Shown one piece after another: positions 11,788 to 23,594 of a stretch of DNA of 64,000 nt. The first letter of the stretch is position 1. The number at the start of each line of letters is the position of its first letter. A program made the translations under genes and the position numbers. The notes below the pieces were generated by a model. It saw only the letters and a list, made by a program, of their open reading frames with translations, was not told the DNA's origin and made no database searches. This DNA comes from Methylomagnum ishizawai (GTDB lineage Bacteria; Pseudomonadota; Gammaproteobacteria; Methylococcales; Methylococcaceae): positions 3,126,150 through 3,190,149 of the forward strand of contig NZ_AP019783.1 in NCBI RefSeq assembly GCF_019670005.1, read 5' to 3'.

Positions 11788-12264
11788 TCAAATATAGCGC
11801 ACGGCGACGATATCGAATTCCCGCGTCCCGCCCGGCGCTTGCACCACGGCCAGGTCGCCTTCCTTCTTGCCGATCAGGGCGCGGGCGATGGGCGAAGTCA
11901 CCGAAATCATCCCGGCCTTGATATCGGCCTCGTCCTCGCCGACGATCTGGTAGGTCACTTCGTCGCCGGTGTCGGCGTCGGCCAGATCGACCGTGGCCCC
12001 GAACACCACCTTGCCATGCGCGTTCAGAGAGGTCACATCGATGATCTGGCAGTTCGACAGCTTGGCCTCGATCTCCTTGATGCGGCCCTCGGTGAAGCTT
12101 TGCTGCTCGCGGGCGGCGTGGTATTCGGCGTTTTCCTTGAGGTCGCCATGGGCGCGGGCCTCGGCGATGGCCTGGGTGATCCTGGGGCGCATCACGCTTT
12201 TGAGGTGGGTCAATTCTTCGCGCAGCTTTTCGGCCCCGCGCAGGGTCAGCGGTACTTTTTGCAT
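11788..12264 (-). CDS. greA: Transcription elongation factor GreA
   Basis: 158 residues, the normal length. The N-terminal coiled coil ([18 protein letters not shown], then the conserved D/E tip in [15 protein letters not shown]) reaches into the RNA polymerase secondary channel and stimulates cleavage of backtracked RNA. The C-terminal FKBP-like domain ends [10 protein letters not shown]. It lies downstream of carB on the same strand with about 130 bases between, the usual gammaproteobacterial carAB-greA order. Confidence 0.97.
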   Translation of the reverse strand: MQKVPLTLRGAEKLREELTHLKSVMRPRITQAIAEARAHGDLKENAEYHAAREQQSFTEGRIKEIEAKLSNCQIIDVTSLNAHGKVVFGATVDLADADTGDEVTYQIVGEDEADIKAGMISVTSPIARALIGKKEGDLAVVQAPGGTREFDIVAVRYI

Positions 12265-12300
12265 GGTGGGGATTCCCGGTGGTTTGATCTAAGGAGGAAG

Positions 12301-12321
12301 GGTGGCTTCGATGGAGCCACC
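12301..12321. other. Hairpin between carB and greA
   Basis: A perfect 7-bp inverted repeat GGTGGCT/AGCCACC with a 7-base loop in the carB-greA gap. There is no T-run, so it is more likely an RNA processing or stability element than a terminator. Confidence 0.35.
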
Positions 12322-12396
12322 GCTAGGGCGGAAGTTTTTCATGACAAGGGCGCGAATGGCAACGGCGGAACCGGCCATCCGCGCCCCTGGGTATTC

Positions 12397-15621
<3,225 letters not shown>

Positions 15622-15699
15622 GGTGGTTTCTATGTTCTCGTTCCCATACGGTTCGATGGGAATTCAGGCTAGGCGCGTTGAGCCCTGCGCCGGTCTATG

Positions 15700-15720
15700 A
15701 AGGAGACCGGATAAGCTCCC
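15700..15720. other. Hairpin between carA and carB
   Basis: A perfect 7-bp stem CCGGTCT/AGACCGG around a 7-base loop, in the carA-carB spacer. It has no T-tract. It may tune carB expression or mark an mRNA processing site. Confidence 0.35.
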
Positions 15721-15771
15721 TGATTTTCTTGGGCATGGCGACTCACCCAGCCGACGCGAGCCGCTGGCAGG

Positions 15772-16890
15772 CTAACCCATCATCCGAATAAACCGATCAA
15801 ACAACGGCTTCAAATCATGCGGTCCCGGACTCGCTTCCGGGTGGCCTTGGAAGCTGAACGCGGGCCGGTCGGTCAATTCGATGCCCTGGAGGCTGCCGTC
15901 GAACAGCGAGCGGTAGGTCGGTCGCACATTGGCGGGCAGGCTCGCTTCGTCCACCGCGAAGCCATGGTTCTGGCTGGTGATCAGCACTCGGCCCGTGTCG
16001 AGTTCCTGCACCGGATGGTTGGCCCCGTGATGGCCGAATTTCATTTTGGCGGTGCGGGCGCCCGTCGCCAGTCCCAACAACTGATGTCCCAGGCAGATGC
16101 CGAACACCGGGATTTTGGCTTGCAGGAAAACACGGATGGCGCGGATGGCGTAATCGCAGGGTTCGGGGTCGCCGGGGCCGTTGGAGAGGAACACCCCGTC
16201 CGGTTGCAACGCCAACACGTCCTCGGCGGGCGTCTGGGCGGGCACCACGGTCAGGCGGCAGCCCCGGTCGGCCAGGAGCCGCAGGATGTTGCGCTTGACC
16301 CCGAAATCGTAGGCCACCACATGGAGGCGTCCCGCCGCAGGCCGGGTGTAGCCCTCGCCCAGCTGCCAGGAACCTTCGGTCCAGGGATAGCTGGCCTTGG
16401 CGCTGACCTCCTTGGCGAGGTCCATGCCTTGCAGCCCCGGAAACGCCCGCGCCTCGGCCAGCGCGGCCTCGGCGTCGATATCGGGGCCGGCCACGATGCA
16501 GCCGCGCTGCGCCCCTTTGTCGCGCAGGATGCGGGTCAGCTTGCGGGTGTCCAAGCCCGCGATGCCGACCACGTTATGGGCCTTGAGGTAATCGGTCAGG
16601 CTCTGGCCGGCGCGGAAGTTGCTGAGCCGGAGGGGCACGTCGCGCACCACCAGCCCGCTGGCGAACACGCCGGTCGATTCCACGTCCTCGGTGTTGACGC
16701 CGACATTGCCGATATGGGGATAGGTCAGGGTGACGATCTGGCGGGCATAGGAAGGATCGGTGAGGATTTCCTGATAGCCGGTGATGGCGGTGTTGAAGAC
16801 CACCTCGCCGACCGACCGGCCAACCGCGCCGATGGCGGTGCCCCGGAACAAAGTGCCGTCTTCCAGGGCCAAGAGTGCTTGAGTATTCAT
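15772..16890 (-). CDS. carA: Carbamoyl-phosphate synthase small subunit (glutaminase)
   Basis: 372 residues. The N-terminal CPSase small domain has [15 protein letters not shown] and [11 protein letters not shown]. The C-terminal class I glutamine amidotransferase domain has the nucleophile in [13 protein letters not shown] and the His-Glu pair in [11 protein letters not shown]. It hydrolyses glutamine and passes ammonia to CarB. The start at 16890 gives the standard N-terminus [12 protein letters not shown]. It is the first gene of carA-carB-greA, with a promoter at 16985-17014 and a hairpin in its leader. Confidence 0.98.
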   Translation of the reverse strand: MNTQALLALEDGTLFRGTAIGAVGRSVGEVVFNTAITGYQEILTDPSYARQIVTLTYPHIGNVGVNTEDVESTGVFASGLVVRDVPLRLSNFRAGQSLTDYLKAHNVVGIAGLDTRKLTRILRDKGAQRGCIVAGPDIDAEAALAEARAFPGLQGMDLAKEVSAKASYPWTEGSWQLGEGYTRPAAGRLHVVAYDFGVKRNILRLLADRGCRLTVVPAQTPAEDVLALQPDGVFLSNGPGDPEPCDYAIRAIRVFLQAKIPVFGICLGHQLLGLATGARTAKMKFGHHGANHPVQELDTGRVLITSQNHGFAVDEASLPANVRPTYRSLFDGSLQGIELTDRPAFSFQGHPEASPGPHDLKPLFDRFIRMMG

Positions 16891-16920
16891 GATGCTGTGG
16901 GGTCGCCTTAAACATACAAA

Positions 16921-16949
16921 ACGGGAGGACCCCTTGAGGTTCCTCCCGT
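16921..16949 (-). terminator. Terminator-like hairpin in the carA leader (possible attenuator)
   Basis: On the minus strand a perfect 9-bp stem ACGGGAGGA/TCCTCCCGT with an 11-base loop is followed directly by TTTTGTATGTTT. It sits about 30 bases before the carA ATG and downstream of the predicted promoter. The position fits transcriptional attenuation, as known for pyrimidine genes in enterics, but no leader peptide or antiterminator has been worked out here. Confidence 0.5.
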
Positions 16950-16984
16950 CGATGTTGTTCTTGTAAAGTTCCGTAGGTCGCGAA

Positions 16985-17014
16985 ATTTTAAAGGAAACCC
17001 CGGAATTCTGTCTA
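16985..17014 (-). promoter_or_regulatory. Predicted carA promoter
   Basis: Minus-strand TAGACA (17009-17014), an 18-base spacer, then TAAAAT (16985-16990). Each hexamer matches five of six sigma70 consensus bases. It implies a leader of roughly 85-90 nucleotides containing the hairpin at 16921-16949. Confidence 0.5.
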
Positions 17015-17192
17015 TGCGGGCAAAGGTCGCCGCCCAGGGGGACGGGTGGTTTTACCGAAATCCCAGGGCCAACGGAGAAACCGGGCGGCGGGAACCGGCA
17101 TTTTCCAGGCGGGTCGATACAATATCACACACTTTATCAGCGCGATCCCAGGGGACCGGGCCACCGCACATCCTGGACCGAGGAAGTCACCC

Positions 17193-18911
17193 ATGCAGCC
17201 CTCCGGCACATCCCCCACGGGAACGGCGTCCGAAATCATCCTGCCGCTCCCCACGCCCCAAACCGTCGCGGACTGGCTCGCGGAACTACCGCTCGCCCAC
17301 CCGGAGCGCAGCCTGGACGCCCTCCTGGCCTTGCTGAGGGCGCTCAACGCCAAGCCGGACCTGTCCGGCCCGGCCCGGCTGGCCCTGGCCGATGCGATCC
17401 GCCCCCGCGCCGCCCAGTTGGCGGAACAAATCGACACCCACAGCCTCGACGCCGCCCTGCCCTACCCGCCGGACCTCGCCCAGCGCATCGAGACCACCAG
17501 CCAACTGCGCCGCGAACTCGGCAACCTCTACGCCTATGCCTGCCCGGCCAGCCGCTCGGCGGATAGCCTATGGCTGGGCGATGCCGACCCCAGCCTGGCC
17601 GCGCTGTACCGGGCGTTCCAGCACTGGGGACTGGCCTTGCTGGACACGGCGCGGCTCTACCGCGAACCCGACCCGGCGTTCTGGCCCGACCTCTACCGCG
17701 CCTACCGCCTGGCCGAGGCCCAGGGCGCGGCGTCGGCGCAATTCGGCGACCCCGGCGAACCCCCGGCCTGCCGCACGCCGCTGGGCCAATTCAAGCGCAT
17801 CCTGCTGTTCGCCATGGCCGATTATGGCCGCTACCGCCAGCGCGACATGCGCCTGATCTACCGGATGCTGGGGGAATGGGCCGACCATGTGGCCTGGGAG
17901 GCCCGGCCCGTGATCGGGGAACAACTGGCCCGGTTCCGCCTCGACCTCGACAGCGAACACGGCCCCTACCGCATCCGCGACGACTGGATGCCCGCCCCTT
18001 CCTGCCGGTTCCTGTTCATCGGGCGGCTGATCGAACGCCTGCTGGACAAATCGCCGGAACAACGCGCCAAACTCGCCGCCCTGGGCCTGAACGGACCCCG
18101 GTTGCCGACCCTGTTGGCGAAAAGCCTGTTCGGCCCGGCGCAACGGCGCTCGGAACGCCTGCCGCTGCACCAGCCCTGCCAATTGTTCATCGGTTTCCAA
18201 GAACTGGTCGCCGCCCTCGATCCCCGGCCCACCCACACCAAGCCCCGGCTCAAACCCGTCAACGCGGGCCGGGCCGATTGGCTCAAAGCCGCCTCCCGCC
18301 TGGAATTGCTGCCCATGGAACACGAGGTCGCCGAGCATCCGCGCCAGGACGAGCGGGCTTTGCGGGCCGACGCCGTGATCGAGCGCCTGCTGCTGGATAG
18401 CTCGGGTTGCCCCAGGGACGAAATCTGGGGCGGGGCGGCGGCGGACCGGACCGGGGCCGATCCGGGCACGGCGGGGGAATTGCTCAATACCGACCCGCAC
18501 GGCTATTGCGTGCTGCTCTGCGACGGCGGCGACCCCAAACTCCAGGCCGGTTCCCTGGTCGGCATCGCCGAAGCGCCGCACCCGCCCCATATCGGCGTGA
18601 TCCGCTGGTTGGCGCAGCGTGAAAACGGTCTGCGCTTCGGGGTGGAACTGCTATCACCCAGCGCCGAATCCGTGGCCATTTGGGACGAGCTCGGCCATCC
18701 CCAAGGCAAGGGCTTGTTGCTCCCGCCCATACCGGCGGTCCGCGCCGAACCGGAAATCCTGCTGCCGCCCACCGGGTTCCATGCCGGCGTCCTGTTGCGC
18801 CTGTCGGGCAAAACCACCCATGCCGGTTTCCACCTGGGCCGCATCCAGGAAGCCACCGCCTCGTTCAGCCGTTTCAAGCTGATTCCCGCCCCCTTGGAAC
18901 TGGCCCTGTGA
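17193..18911 (+). CDS. FimW-like / PilZ-type cytosolic protein, function uncertain
   Basis: 572 residues from ATG 17193, chosen because AGGAAG precedes it. An upstream frame from 17046 has no ribosome site and reads into the carA promoter region. The protein is soluble and helical, with PQTVADWLAELPLAHPERSL near the start, then repeated Leu/Arg-rich helices. The last 150 residues look like a beta-rich PilZ-like module (GYCVLLCDGGDPKLQAGSLV, GVIRWLAQRENGLRFGVELL). The layout resembles FimW-type cyclic-di-GMP receptors of gammaproteobacteria, but I do not see a clean RxxxR c-di-GMP motif, so binding is uncertain. It is divergent from carA. Confidence 0.5.
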   Translation: MQPSGTSPTGTASEIILPLPTPQTVADWLAELPLAHPERSLDALLALLRALNAKPDLSGPARLALADAIRPRAAQLAEQIDTHSLDAALPYPPDLAQRIETTSQLRRELGNLYAYACPASRSADSLWLGDADPSLAALYRAFQHWGLALLDTARLYREPDPAFWPDLYRAYRLAEAQGAASAQFGDPGEPPACRTPLGQFKRILLFAMADYGRYRQRDMRLIYRMLGEWADHVAWEARPVIGEQLARFRLDLDSEHGPYRIRDDWMPAPSCRFLFIGRLIERLLDKSPEQRAKLAALGLNGPRLPTLLAKSLFGPAQRRSERLPLHQPCQLFIGFQELVAALDPRPTHTKPRLKPVNAGRADWLKAASRLELLPMEHEVAEHPRQDERALRADAVIERLLLDSSGCPRDEIWGGAAADRTGADPGTAGELLNTDPHGYCVLLCDGGDPKLQAGSLVGIAEAPHPPHIGVIRWLAQRENGLRFGVELLSPSAESVAIWDELGHPQGKGLLLPPIPAVRAEPEILLPPTGFHAGVLLRLSGKTTHAGFHLGRIQEATASFSRFKLIPAPLELAL

Positions 18912-19163
18912 AACGGGCGGCGCGGCCCCTGCCTCCCGGATTGGCAAACCGCCGACCCACCGCTACACTCAGCCCCCGGCACCCCGGCGTTTTCCCTGGG
19001 GTATTTCCGGCCATAGGCGGCCACGACGGGTTAATCCACCCCTACAGGTCCGACCCTGAATATCCAAACCGAAAATGCCCCGGCCCCGGACAGCGCGCCC
19101 AACGGGTAGCGGCGGTTGCGTCCGCCCCCGCCATCGATCCCCAAAACCAAAAAAGGCTTTTCA

Positions 19164-19820
19164 ATGAACCATCGTATGAAACCCTGGCTGCTCGGCGGCC
19201 CCACGGCCCTCGTGGCCGGTTCGCTCCTGATCGGCTGCGCCCACCAATCCCCCGCCCCGGCCCCCGCCGCCGATCCGGCCCCGGCGGCGCAACTCGCCCC
19301 CGCTCCCGCCGCCCCGGCCGCGGAAGACAAACCGGGTGGGATCGAGGGCGAACTGGTCGTCGTGACCGCCAAGGTCAAGGCCATCGACAAGAAGCACCGG
19401 GTCGTCACCCTGAAATACCCCGACGGCAAGCAGGCCAAGGTCAAATGCGGCCCCGAAGTCCGCAACTTCGCGCAAATCCGGGTCGGCGACGATGTGACGG
19501 CGGAATTCCTGGAAACCATCGAACTGTTCGTCACCGCCCCCGAGGACAAGCCGGAACCGGGCGGGGCCACCGTGGTGGAACGCGCCCCCAAGGGGGCCAA
19601 GCCGGGCATGGCCGCCGTGGAGACGGTCGAGGTCGCGGCCACGGTCAAGGCCATCGACTACGACAGCCGCATGGTCACCCTGGAAAGATCGGACGGCAAA
19701 TTGCTGAAGGTGAAGGCCGGTCCCGAGATCAAGCGCCTCAACGAGGTGAAAACCGGCGATGCGGTGGTCGCCCGCTACACCGAAGCCATGTCGATCACGG
19801 TCACTTCGCCGCAAAAATAA
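19164..19820 (+). CDS. Lipoprotein with two tandem beta-rich repeats
   Basis: 218 residues from ATG 19164 (AAAGG upstream). The signal peptide ends in LLIGC, so a lipid anchor is expected. A Pro/Ala-rich linker (about 28-55) follows. Two homologous units of about 65 residues come next: the first with VVVTAKVKAIDKKHRVVTL and VRNFAQIRVGDDVTAEF, the second with VEVAATVKAIDYDSRMVTL and IKRLNEVKTGDAVVARY. The repeat has the look of a small OB-like barrel, as in DUF5666-type proteins. No enzyme motif is visible. It is probably a periplasmic or outer-membrane binding protein and is transcribed alone. Confidence 0.65.
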   Translation: MNHRMKPWLLGGPTALVAGSLLIGCAHQSPAPAPAADPAPAAQLAPAPAAPAAEDKPGGIEGELVVVTAKVKAIDKKHRVVTLKYPDGKQAKVKCGPEVRNFAQIRVGDDVTAEFLETIELFVTAPEDKPEPGGATVVERAPKGAKPGMAAVETVEVAATVKAIDYDSRMVTLERSDGKLLKVKAGPEIKRLNEVKTGDAVVARYTEAMSITVTSPQK

Positions 19821-19841
19821 CGGCGGGGCGCTCCCCCCCGG

Positions 19842-19869
19842 ACAAAGGCGGTCCCCGGACCGCCCTTGT
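19842..19869 (+). terminator. Hairpin after the repeat lipoprotein gene
   Basis: GGCGGTC/GACCGCC 7-bp stem extended by four further pairs across one mismatch, closing with TTGTT. It lies 25 bases past the stop codon. It is a weak U-tract terminator. Confidence 0.5.
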
Positions 19870-19970
19870 TCCATGGGCGGGGAAACCCGGTATTCGCGCT
19901 CGGCCTACTGTTTTCGGAATTTCCTACTGCTACAGTGTGGAACCCCCCAGGCTCCCACGAGGAATTCCCC

Positions 19971-22010
19971 ATGCACAGCGCCCACAGCAACCGGCTCGCC
20001 GCCGAAACCAGCCCCTACCTGCGCCAACACGCCCACAATCCGGTGGATTGGTACCCCTGGTGCCAGGAAGCCCTGGACCTGGCCCGGCGCGAGGACAAAC
20101 CCATCCTACTTTCCATCGGCTATTCCGCCTGCCATTGGTGCCATGTCATGGCCCACGAATCTTTCGAGGACGCGGACACGGCCCAGGTGATGAACGGCTT
20201 GTTCGTCAACATCAAGGTGGACCGCGAGGAACGCCCCGACCTCGACAAAATCTACCAACTCGCCCATCAGATCATGGCCCGGCGCGGCGGTGGCTGGCCG
20301 CTGACGGTGTTCCTGAACCCGCACAACCATCTGCCGTTCTTCGCCGGGACTTATTTCCCCAAGACCGCCCGCTATCAATTGCCGGGCTTCGTCACCGTCA
20401 TGCAGCGGGTGGCGGCGTATTACCACGAACGCAAGGACGATTTGCACAAACACCACGATTATCTGGCCAACCTGCTGGCGACGGCGCAAGCGCAGGAGGG
20501 CGGCGCCCCCCTGGAACCGGCGGTGCTGGACCAGGCCCGGCAGGCGCTGCTGGACGCCTTCGACCCGGTGAACGGCGGTTTCGGCGGCGCCCCCAAATTC
20601 CCGCAGGCCGCCAACCTGGGCTTTTTGCTGCGGCGGGCCGAAGCGGGCGCGCTGCCCGACCCGGACGCGCTGGCGGTGGTCGCCACCAGCCTCGCCAAGA
20701 TGGCCGAAGGCGGCTTGTTCGACCAGATCGGCGGCGGCTTCTGCCGTTATTCGGTGGACGCGGCCTGGCGGATTCCCCATTTCGAGAAGATGCTGTACGA
20801 CAACGGCGCGTTGCTGGGCCTGTACGCCGAAGCCCACCGGGCCACCGGCCTGCCCTTGTTCCGGGACGCCGCCACCGCCACCGCCGAATGGGCGATCCGC
20901 GAGATGCGCTCGCCCGGAGGCGGGTTCTACGCCGCCCTGGACGCCGATTCCGAAGGCGAGGAAGGCAAGTATTACCTGTGGACCCCGGCCCAGGTCCGGG
21001 CGCTGCTCGGCCCGGAGGAATACGCCGTGGTCGAACCGCATTTCGGCCTGGACCAGCGGCCCAATTTCGAGGGCGAAGCTTGGCATGTGCAGGTGGCGCT
21101 GCCCTTGCCGCAAGTGGCGGCGCGGCTGGATATCGCCGTGGAGGAGGCGGAACGGCGCTTGGCGGCGGCGCGGATCAAGCTCTACGCGGCGCGGGAAACA
21201 CGGGTGCGGCCCGGCCTGGACGACAAGCTGCTGACCGCCTGGAACGGCCTGATGATCGCGGGCTTGGCCCAGGCCGGACGGCTGTTGGAACGCCCGGATT
21301 TCATCGCGGCGGCGGAACAAGCCTTCGCCTGCCTGCGGCGGGCCTGCGTGGACGCGGACGGGCATTTGCTGGCGACCGACAAGGACGGCAAGTCGCGGCT
21401 ACGCGCCTATCTGGACGATTACGCCTTTTTGCTGGCGGCGGGGCTGGAATTGCTGCAATGCCGTTGGCAGAGCGCCGATCTGGCTTGGCTGCTGGAACTG
21501 GCCGACCGCTTGCTGGCGGATTTCGAGGATGGGGACCACGGCGGTTTCTTCTTCACCGCCCGCGACCACGAAACCCTGATCCACCGCCCCAAGGGCTACG
21601 CCGATGAATCCATGGCCTCGGGCAACGGCGTCGCGGCCCTGGCCTTGCTGCGGCTAGGGCGCTTGGTGGGGGATATGCGCTACACCACGGCGGCGGAACG
21701 CACCCTGGTTTCCGCCGCGACGGCCTTGGACCAATATCCACACAGCCATGGGGCGCTGCTCACCGCCCTGGCCGAGTGGTTCGAGCCGCCGGAATGCGTG
21801 ATCCTGCGCGGCCAGCCCGGAGCGCTGCCCCTGTGGGCCGCGACGGCGCGGCGGGCCGATCCCCGGCGCTGGGTGTTTTCCATTCCCAATGACATCGGCG
21901 ATTTGCCGGGGGATTTGGCTGAAAGGAAAGCCGAGGCGGGCGAAGTGGCCTATGTCTGCGCCGGGACGGCTTGTCTGCCGCCGATCCGCAGCCTGGCGGA
22001 ACTGGGCTAG
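19971..22010 (+). CDS. Thioredoxin-fold/six-hairpin protein, YyaL (DUF255, SPATA20) family
   Basis: 679 residues from ATG 19971, preceded by GAGGAA. It opens with [21 protein letters not shown], the family signature. The thioredoxin-like part carries a CxxC in [16 protein letters not shown]. The remaining 500 residues form the (alpha/alpha)6 barrel typical of glycosyl hydrolases and epimerases, with [28 protein letters not shown] and [14 protein letters not shown]. The biochemical role of the family is not established. The long upstream open frame (from 19866) lacks a ribosome site. Confidence 0.9.
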   Translation: MHSAHSNRLAAETSPYLRQHAHNPVDWYPWCQEALDLARREDKPILLSIGYSACHWCHVMAHESFEDADTAQVMNGLFVNIKVDREERPDLDKIYQLAHQIMARRGGGWPLTVFLNPHNHLPFFAGTYFPKTARYQLPGFVTVMQRVAAYYHERKDDLHKHHDYLANLLATAQAQEGGAPLEPAVLDQARQALLDAFDPVNGGFGGAPKFPQAANLGFLLRRAEAGALPDPDALAVVATSLAKMAEGGLFDQIGGGFCRYSVDAAWRIPHFEKMLYDNGALLGLYAEAHRATGLPLFRDAATATAEWAIREMRSPGGGFYAALDADSEGEEGKYYLWTPAQVRALLGPEEYAVVEPHFGLDQRPNFEGEAWHVQVALPLPQVAARLDIAVEEAERRLAAARIKLYAARETRVRPGLDDKLLTAWNGLMIAGLAQAGRLLERPDFIAAAEQAFACLRRACVDADGHLLATDKDGKSRLRAYLDDYAFLLAAGLELLQCRWQSADLAWLLELADRLLADFEDGDHGGFFFTARDHETLIHRPKGYADESMASGNGVAALALLRLGRLVGDMRYTTAAERTLVSAATALDQYPHSHGALLTALAEWFEPPECVILRGQPGALPLWAATARRADPRRWVFSIPNDIGDLPGDLAERKAEAGEVAYVCAGTACLPPIRSLAELG

Positions 22011-22041
22011 GGCGCTTTCGATTTGGGTGTACGCTCGGCGT

Positions 22042-22069
22042 AGGGTGGACATGTCCCCATGCCCACCTT
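22042..22069. repeat. REP-like palindrome
   Basis: AGGGTGGACATG / CATGCCCACCTT, a 12-bp stem with one mismatch and one G-T pair around TCCC, just after the YyaL-family gene. The 'GTAGGGTGG' opening is typical of dispersed intergenic palindromes. Only this copy was recognised in the window. Confidence 0.4.
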
Positions 22070-22224
22070 ATCCAAGCGGTGGTTGTTAAGCCGGATAGAT
22101 GGCGCGGATCGGCACCGCATCCCCTTCGGGAAAAATTACCCGATGGCCAAACACTACTGACACCACGCTGTCAGGAGGATCGAAATACCATGGCCGCTCC
22201 TTACACTTCATTATGGAGCGGATC

Positions 22225-22599
22225 ATGAATAGCCATATAGCCACCTGGTTTGAACTGCCGGTGATCGATATGCAACGCGCACAAAGCTTTTATCGGAATG
22301 TGCTGGATGCCGCGTTCAAAGACGAGGAAATGAACGGTTTCCAGCTGGCGATCTTCGATGCCGAGGCCGGTGCCGTCAGCGGTATGCTGGTGTTGGGCGA
22401 GCAGTATCAACCCAGCCCAACCGGCGCGGTGGTATACCTCAACGGCGGCGAGAACCTTAACACGCCACTGGACAAGGCCATTCAAAACGGTGGCAGCGTA
22501 CTGGTGCCGAAAACGCCGATCCACGACGGTGAATGCGGTTATTTCGCGCTGTTTCTGGACAGCGAAGGCAACCGTGTCGGTTTATATTCACAGGCCTAA
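22225..22599 (+). CDS. VOC (glyoxalase/bleomycin-resistance-fold) family protein
   Basis: 124 residues forming one vicinal-oxygen-chelate unit: WFELPVIDMQRAQSFYRNVL at the start, AVVYLNGGENLNTPLDKAIQ in the middle and YFALFLDSEGNRVGLYS at the end. Such proteins act as dimers. Some are lyases or dioxygenases, others are binding or resistance proteins. The substrate is unknown. The start at 22225 has GGAG eight bases upstream. It is followed after 41 bases by a WYL-type regulator on the same strand, which may control it. Such VOC-YafY pairs are common. Confidence 0.85.
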   Translation: MNSHIATWFELPVIDMQRAQSFYRNVLDAAFKDEEMNGFQLAIFDAEAGAVSGMLVLGEQYQPSPTGAVVYLNGGENLNTPLDKAIQNGGSVLVPKTPIHDGECGYFALFLDSEGNRVGLYSQA

Positions 22600-22640
22600 T
22601 CCATCAGCCGGGGGCCGCTGATCCGGCCTCCCATTCCACG

Positions 22641-23321
22641 ATGCGCCGCGCCGACCGACTCTTCCAGATCGTACAAATCCTGCGTAATAAACGCTTGGTG
22701 ACGGCCAAGGCGCTCGCCGAGCGCCTGGAAGTATCCGAGCGCACCATCTACCGGGATATCCAGGATATCAGCCTATCCGGCGTACCCGTGGAAGGCGAGC
22801 CCGGCGTCGGCTACCGCCTGCGGCATACCATCGACATTCCGCCGATCATGTTCAGCGCCGACGAAATCCAGGCCCTGGTGGTCGGCGCGCGGATGGCCAA
22901 GACCTGGGCGGGCACCGAGTTAGGTTGCTCGGCGCAATCGGCGCTGGACAAGATCACCGCCGTCATCCCCGCCGAACTCAAAACCAAGATCGAAGACAGC
23001 AAGCTGTTTTCGCCAAGGTTCTCGCAGCGCCAGGACTTGGATATCGACCTGGATATTTGCCGCAAAGCCATCGACGACAAGCGCATGATCACCATGAGCT
23101 ATCGCCGCGCCGACGGCGAGCAAAGCCTGCGCCGCATCCGGCCACTGGGTTTGTACTTTTGGGGCAATGTCTGGACCTTGGTCGGCTGGTGCGAGCTCCG
23201 CGACGACTTCCGTAGCTTCCGCCTGGACCGGATGCAAAGCGTACAGCCGGAAGATGCGGCCTTCACCGATGCCGAAGGCCAAAGCCTGCGAGACTTCCTC
23301 AAGCGGATGAACTGTGAGTAG
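22641..23321 (+). CDS. YafY-family (HTH-WYL) transcriptional regulator
   Basis: 226 residues. The N-terminal DeoR-type helix-turn-helix (about 5-55) has LVTAKALAERLEVSERTIYR. A linker with GYRLRHTIDIPPIMFSADEIQAL leads to a C-terminal WYL domain (about 135-215) with ITMSYRRADGEQSLRRIRPL, WTLVGWCELRDDFRSFRLDR. WYL domains sense ligands, often nucleic-acid-related. It is next to the VOC gene and immediately upstream of the tRNA-Phe integration site, but outside the element. Confidence 0.88.
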   Translation: MRRADRLFQIVQILRNKRLVTAKALAERLEVSERTIYRDIQDISLSGVPVEGEPGVGYRLRHTIDIPPIMFSADEIQALVVGARMAKTWAGTELGCSAQSALDKITAVIPAELKTKIEDSKLFSPRFSQRQDLDIDLDICRKAIDDKRMITMSYRRADGEQSLRRIRPLGLYFWGNVWTLVGWCELRDDFRSFRLDRMQSVQPEDAAFTDAEGQSLRDFLKRMNCE

Positions 23322-23382
23322 CTATCGGCAAGCGCCGGGCACTGGCGGGATAGTCCCGCTTCATCTTTTTTAAACATAATGC

Positions 23383-23411
23383 TTGACTCATCTCCCGGAC
23401 TATTGTTTAAT
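23383..23411 (+). promoter_or_regulatory. tRNA-Phe promoter
   Basis: TTGACT (23383-23388), a 17-base spacer and TTTAAT (23406-23411), 13 bases before the mature tRNA 5' end. Confidence 0.65.
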
Positions 23412-23424
23412 AGTCGGCTCAAGC

Positions 23425-23500
23425 GGCTAGGTAGCTCAGTTGGTAGAGCAGGGGATTGAAAATCCCCGTGTCGGCGGTTCGATTCCGTCCCTGGCCACCA
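23425..23500 (+). tRNA. tRNA-Phe (GAA)
   Basis: 76 bases folding as a full cloverleaf: acceptor GGCTAGG pairs with CCTGGCC (one G-T), a D arm with AGCTCAGTTGGTAGAGC, the anticodon loop TTGAAAA with anticodon GAA, the T arm with GGTTCGATTCC, and an encoded CCA. Its 3' half is the attachment site of the downstream integrative element and remains intact after integration. Confidence 0.97.
23455..23493 (+). repeat. attL core (39-bp direct repeat, inside tRNA-Phe)
   Basis: From the anticodon stem to the acceptor stem of tRNA-Phe, 39 bases are identical to 37411-37449. After the repeat the copies differ by one base (GGCCACCA here, GCCACCA at the right end). It marks the left boundary of the integrated element. 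Confidence 0.9.
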
Positions 23501-23509
23501 TACAAAACA

Positions 23510-23546
23510 AAGGCTTGCATGTGTTTACGCACTGCAAGCCTTTTTT
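23510..23546 (+). terminator. Intrinsic terminator behind tRNA-Phe, supplied by the element
   Basis: A 10-bp stem AAGGCTTGCA/TGCAAGCCTT followed by a T-run. It lies inside the integrated element, ten bases after the tRNA, and replaces the chromosomal terminator that is now beyond attR (37491-37523). Confidence 0.85.
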
Positions 23547-23550
23547 GTTT

Positions 23551-23575
23551 GTGTAATTCCTGTGTAATCGTGCCC
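23551..23575. repeat. Left arm-type repeat of the integrative element
   Basis: A 25-base stretch with GTGTAAT twice in direct orientation. 22 of 25 positions match 37265-37289 near the right end. A GTGTAAT pair near each att core suggests integrase arm or excisionase binding sites. Confidence 0.55.
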
Positions 23576-23594
23576 CAAATCGCCATTTCGGCGT

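Noticed and set aside
18680-21607. 975-codon plus-strand frame
   Set aside because: Pro/Arg/Gly-rich out-of-frame reading across the end of the FimW-like gene, the lipoprotein and the YyaL gene.
22533-22640. Longer start for the WYL regulator
   Set aside because: The upstream frame overlaps the VOC gene's end; ATG 22641 gives the standard N-terminus of the family.
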